Below are positions 7,405 through 8,996 of a stretch of DNA of 8,996 nucleotides, in pieces. The notes beneath the pieces were generated by a model. It had not been told where the DNA came from. It did no database searches and worked only from the letters and a program-made list of their open reading frames with translations. The translations under genes were made by a program, and so were the position numbers. The stretch's first letter is position 1, and every line of letters begins with the position of its first letter. This DNA is from Chitinophagaceae bacterium (GTDB lineage Bacteria; Bacteroidota; Bacteroidia; Chitinophagales; Chitinophagaceae), in NCBI GenBank assembly GCA_017853235.1, contig JAFMJX010000064.1:1-8996 (forward strand), read 5' to 3'.

Positions 7405-7905
7405 TTATTTTGCAGGATCTGCATTCCAAATATCAACAATACATTTCCATTTACCATCAGACTGTTTCTTCCAAGTCTCACAAAATTTACCTGTTTCGTT
7501 TAACTCTTTTCCAGCTGCATCCTTATAAGCAAATTGATATACACCTGTGCTATAACCAAGATCTGCTGATTTAGAAACTTCCACTTTTGTAGCTTGAAAT
7601 CTCATTTTTGCACCTGGCATTGCAAACATATTTTTAATGGAAACCGCTCTTGAAGCTTTATCTAAACATATTTTTTCTCCAGGAGGCATCATAATAGCAT
7701 CATCCGTATAAAAACTTAGCCAACCATCCGCCGAATTTAAGGCTGAAAGGCTATCCCAAGCAATATCTGCTTGTTCTAGAGCTGCAATTGCTGCTAAAGA
7801 ATCGCTATTACCATTGGTTTTAGTGCTATCAACTGAAGTTGTTTGATTATTACAAGCGGTTAGATAAATGATGCCACTTAGCAAAATAATAAAGGTTTTT
7901 TTCAT
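7405..7905 (-). CDS. DUF4440/SnoaL-like (NTF2-fold) lipoprotein
   Basis: A 166-residue exported lipoprotein. The signal peptide (MKKTFIILLSGIIY) ends in a good lipobox LTAC with Cys18, followed by a Ser/Thr/Asn-rich linker at 19-36. The rest, about 38-162, fits one NTF2-like domain of the DUF4440 group: an N-terminal helix (LAAIAALEQADIAWDSL), the signature FYTDDAIMMPPGE at 65-77 with the Asp pair and Pro-Pro-Gly, a cone-forming beta sheet (FQATKVEVS, GYSTGVYQFAY) and the closing strand GKWKCIVDIWNAD at 151-163. Proteins of this fold include ketosteroid-isomerase-like enzymes and ligand-binding proteins; no activity can be assigned here. It lies 93 nt downstream of the alginate lyase on the same strand and may be read from its own promoter, as a palindrome sits between them. 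The convergent terminator follows 45 nt after its stop. Confidence 0.9.
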   Translation of the reverse strand: MKKTFIILLSGIIYLTACNNQTTSVDSTKTNGNSDSLAAIAALEQADIAWDSLSALNSADGWLSFYTDDAIMMPPGEKICLDKASRAVSIKNMFAMPGAKMRFQATKVEVSKSADLGYSTGVYQFAYKDAAGKELNETGKFCETWKKQSDGKWKCIVDIWNADPAK

Positions 7906-7987
7906 TTTTATATTTTTGTTATTTGTTAAATTTAATTATCAAAAATTTACTAAAAAAATTTAAGTGTAAATATTTAATAAAATGTAT

Positions 7988-8005
7988 GCACTAATTAATT
8001 AGTGC
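7988..8005. repeat. Perfect 18-bp palindrome over the alginate-lyase stop codon
   Basis: GCACTAATTAATTAGTGC is identical to its own reverse complement. On the minus strand it contains the last codon (His, CAC) and the TAA stop of the lyase gene. As RNA it would fold into a 7-bp stem with a TTAA loop, followed by ATACATTTTATT, so it could be a weak terminator or 3'-end stabiliser. As DNA its dyad symmetry also fits a dimeric regulator site upstream of the DUF4440 gene. The sequence alone does not decide. Confidence 0.5.
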
Positions 8006-8838
8006 GAAACCTCTAATGCGTAATATTTTACTTTTGCAAACGCCCCGGCATCATTGGTTTGTAAATAATTTCCCGCTTTAAAATAATTTTCAAAAATGCC
8101 CCACTTTTGTTTGTGGTATCCACCAAAAACTACAGATTCATTATTATTTAAAATAACTTCCAATCGTCCATCTGATACTTTTACTTCTAAAGTAAATTTA
8201 TCCAATCCAACACTTTGTTTAAAAACATAGGGAGTATCATCTTTCCAAGCATCTACCATTAATATTGCTTTATCTGAAACATTTGTATCCTTCAAAATTT
8301 TGGTGCGCACAAATACTTTTCCATCCTCCCAACTAATTTTCAAAACCGGAGGTGCATTATTATCTTTTTGTCCAATTAAAATTCTTTGAGCCTCAGTTAA
8401 ACGTCCATGAATTTGCATGATTATTGTTTTATGATAATCCCCTTTACTATCTTTTGAAATAGCACCCATAGCTAGAGTACCCTTCATCCTACCACCTTGA
8501 GCAAAAGTCCAATTGGGTGTATTTTGTCCAGGATCCATTTGTTCCCTCAACTCGGTTCTTGAGTGAGAGGTGTTGGATGTTGTAGCTCCAGGAAATGCAT
8601 AAAAAACTACTGAACCATCTGAAGAATCATTGTACATATATTTTCTTAACAATTCATTATTTCCATAATTCATTATATCAGGATAGCCCACTTCCAAAGG
8701 AGCACCAATAGGCAGCGTTACTTTCCAATGTTTGAAATCTATAGATGGTAGCTTTGGCGGCGTTGTTGTATTAATGTTTTGTCCTAGGATATTAAATGGA
8801 ATTAAGTATATCAGAAACATTAAATTTCTTAAAAACAT
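7999..8838 (-). CDS. Secreted alginate lyase, polysaccharide lyase family 7
   Basis: Cleaves alginate by beta-elimination, giving unsaturated oligosaccharides. The 279 residues consist of a signal peptide (1-19, ending NILG before Gln20) and one PL7 (alginate_lyase2) jelly-roll domain. The three PL7 signatures are all present: SRTELRE at 93-99, QIHG at 142-145 and YFKAGNYLQ at 252-260. Expected catalytic residues are Arg94/Arg98, Gln142, His144 and Tyr258. In characterised PL7 enzymes Ile in QIH is linked with preference for guluronate-containing blocks, where Val (QVH) goes with polymannuronate; this is a family trend, not proof. No carbohydrate-binding module or type IX secretion tail is seen, so a periplasmic or directly secreted single-domain enzyme is likely. 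An alternative start at Met7 would shorten the signal peptide; the first ATG has AAGAAAAA upstream and a better positive N-terminus. It is divergent from an SDR gene. Confidence 0.95.
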   Translation of the reverse strand: MFLRNLMFLIYLIPFNILGQNINTTTPPKLPSIDFKHWKVTLPIGAPLEVGYPDIMNYGNNELLRKYMYNDSSDGSVVFYAFPGATTSNTSHSRTELREQMDPGQNTPNWTFAQGGRMKGTLAMGAISKDSKGDYHKTIIMQIHGRLTEAQRILIGQKDNNAPPVLKISWEDGKVFVRTKILKDTNVSDKAILMVDAWKDDTPYVFKQSVGLDKFTLEVKVSDGRLEVILNNNESVVFGGYHKQKWGIFENYFKAGNYLQTNDAGAFAKVKYYALEVSH

Positions 8839-8952
8839 AATATATTGTTTTTCTTTTACACAACTTAATAAATAATTTTACAAAATTTTAAAAATATGTA
8901 ATAAAATAATATTGTCTTTTAAAATAATACTACTTTTAAACAAACAAGCATT
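8839..8952. promoter_or_regulatory. Divergent promoter region between the lyase and SDR genes
   Basis: A 114-nt, very AT-rich gap that must hold the promoters of both divergent genes. For the SDR gene a candidate is TTG at 8912-8914, 16 nt, then TACTTTTA at 8931-8938, one base off the TAnnTTTG consensus; start would fall about 8 nt before the ATG. For the lyase the best match is AAATTTTG-like sequence on the minus strand near 8881-8888, without a -33 partner. No clear operator palindrome is seen. Confidence 0.35.
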
Positions 8953-8996
8953 ATGAGTACAACATCATCTAAGGTTGCCATTGTAACAGGCGGTGC
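8953..8996 (+). CDS. Short-chain dehydrogenase/reductase (SDR), N-terminal fragment cut by window edge
   Basis: Only 14 full codons are inside the window: MSTTSSKVAIVTGG plus GC, which begins an Ala codon. KVAIVTGGA is the first beta strand and the start of the TGxxxGxG nucleotide-binding motif of classical SDR oxidoreductases, which use NAD(H) or NADP(H). The start is the ATG nearest the motif, with the usual handful of residues before the first strand. The gene is divergent from the alginate lyase. SDR enzymes reduce 4-deoxy-L-erythro-5-hexoseulose uronate (DEH), the monomer made from alginate, in several alginate-using bacteria, so this is an attractive guess for its role. Many other SDR functions would fit the same 14 residues. 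Confidence 0.75.
   Translation, partial: MSTTSSKVAIVTGG

Noticed and set aside
7293..7574. Plus-strand open frame of 93 codons after the DoxX-like gene.
   Set aside because: It reads through the terminator hairpin and then antisense to the well-supported DUF4440 lipoprotein, with no recognisable domain.
7906..7960. AATTTTTG on the minus strand as a promoter for the DUF4440 gene.
   Set aside because: It has one mismatch in the -7 element and no TTG at the expected distance upstream, in DNA where such matches are common.
1..8996. Mobile elements, CRISPR arrays, tRNA genes, toxin-antitoxin or defence systems.
   Set aside because: No transposase, integrase, spaced direct repeats, cloverleaf pattern or recognisable defence domain was seen on either strand.

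Overview
The window looks like chromosomal DNA from an AT-rich member of the Bacteroidota (Flavobacteriia, Chitinophagia or Sphingobacteriia type). The evidence is low GC, almost no Shine-Dalgarno sequences before genes, several matches to the Bacteroidota sigma -7 element TAnnTTTG, and protein families typical of that phylum. No tRNA, rRNA, insertion sequence, integrase, CRISPR array or phage gene was seen.

Positions 1-5683 hold a complete tripartite RND efflux operon on the minus strand, transcribed from 5683 towards 1. The order is a periplasmic adaptor lipoprotein (AcrA/MexA type), an inner-membrane HAE-1 pump (AcrB/MexB type), then an outer-membrane TolC/OprM-type lipoprotein. The last gene runs off the left edge with only its last codon or codons missing. 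Spacings are 20 and 3 nt, so the genes are almost certainly co-transcribed. Together they would form one envelope-spanning, proton-driven exporter. The pump has Asp-Asn where AcrB has the Asp-Asp proton-relay pair. No regulator gene lies beside the operon in this window.

Positions 5684-6400 hold a small secreted protein of unknown function (minus strand) with a perfect -7 element very close to its start and a 10-bp hairpin just after its stop. Beyond it is a short AT-rich gap with a 35-codon open stretch that may be decayed coding sequence. Positions 6401-7285 hold two small plus-strand genes: a secreted TPR protein and a four-helix DoxX-like membrane protein. A strong GC-rich hairpin at 7319-7359, with A and T tracts on its two sides, serves as a bidirectional terminator between these genes and the convergent genes to the right.

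Positions 7405-8838 hold two minus-strand genes: a DUF4440/SnoaL-like lipoprotein, and upstream of it a secreted family PL7 alginate lyase with all three signature motifs. A perfect 18-bp palindrome covers the lyase stop codon. At the right edge a short-chain dehydrogenase/reductase gene begins on the plus strand, divergent from the lyase. Because reduction of the alginate monomer product (DEH) is done by SDR enzymes, this edge may be the start of an alginate-use locus; that is inference.

Most of the window is ordinary accessory chromosome. I did not find a convincing previously undescribed system. The points most worth a second look are the lyase/SDR pair, the altered proton-relay residue, and the uncharacterised small secreted protein beside the pump.
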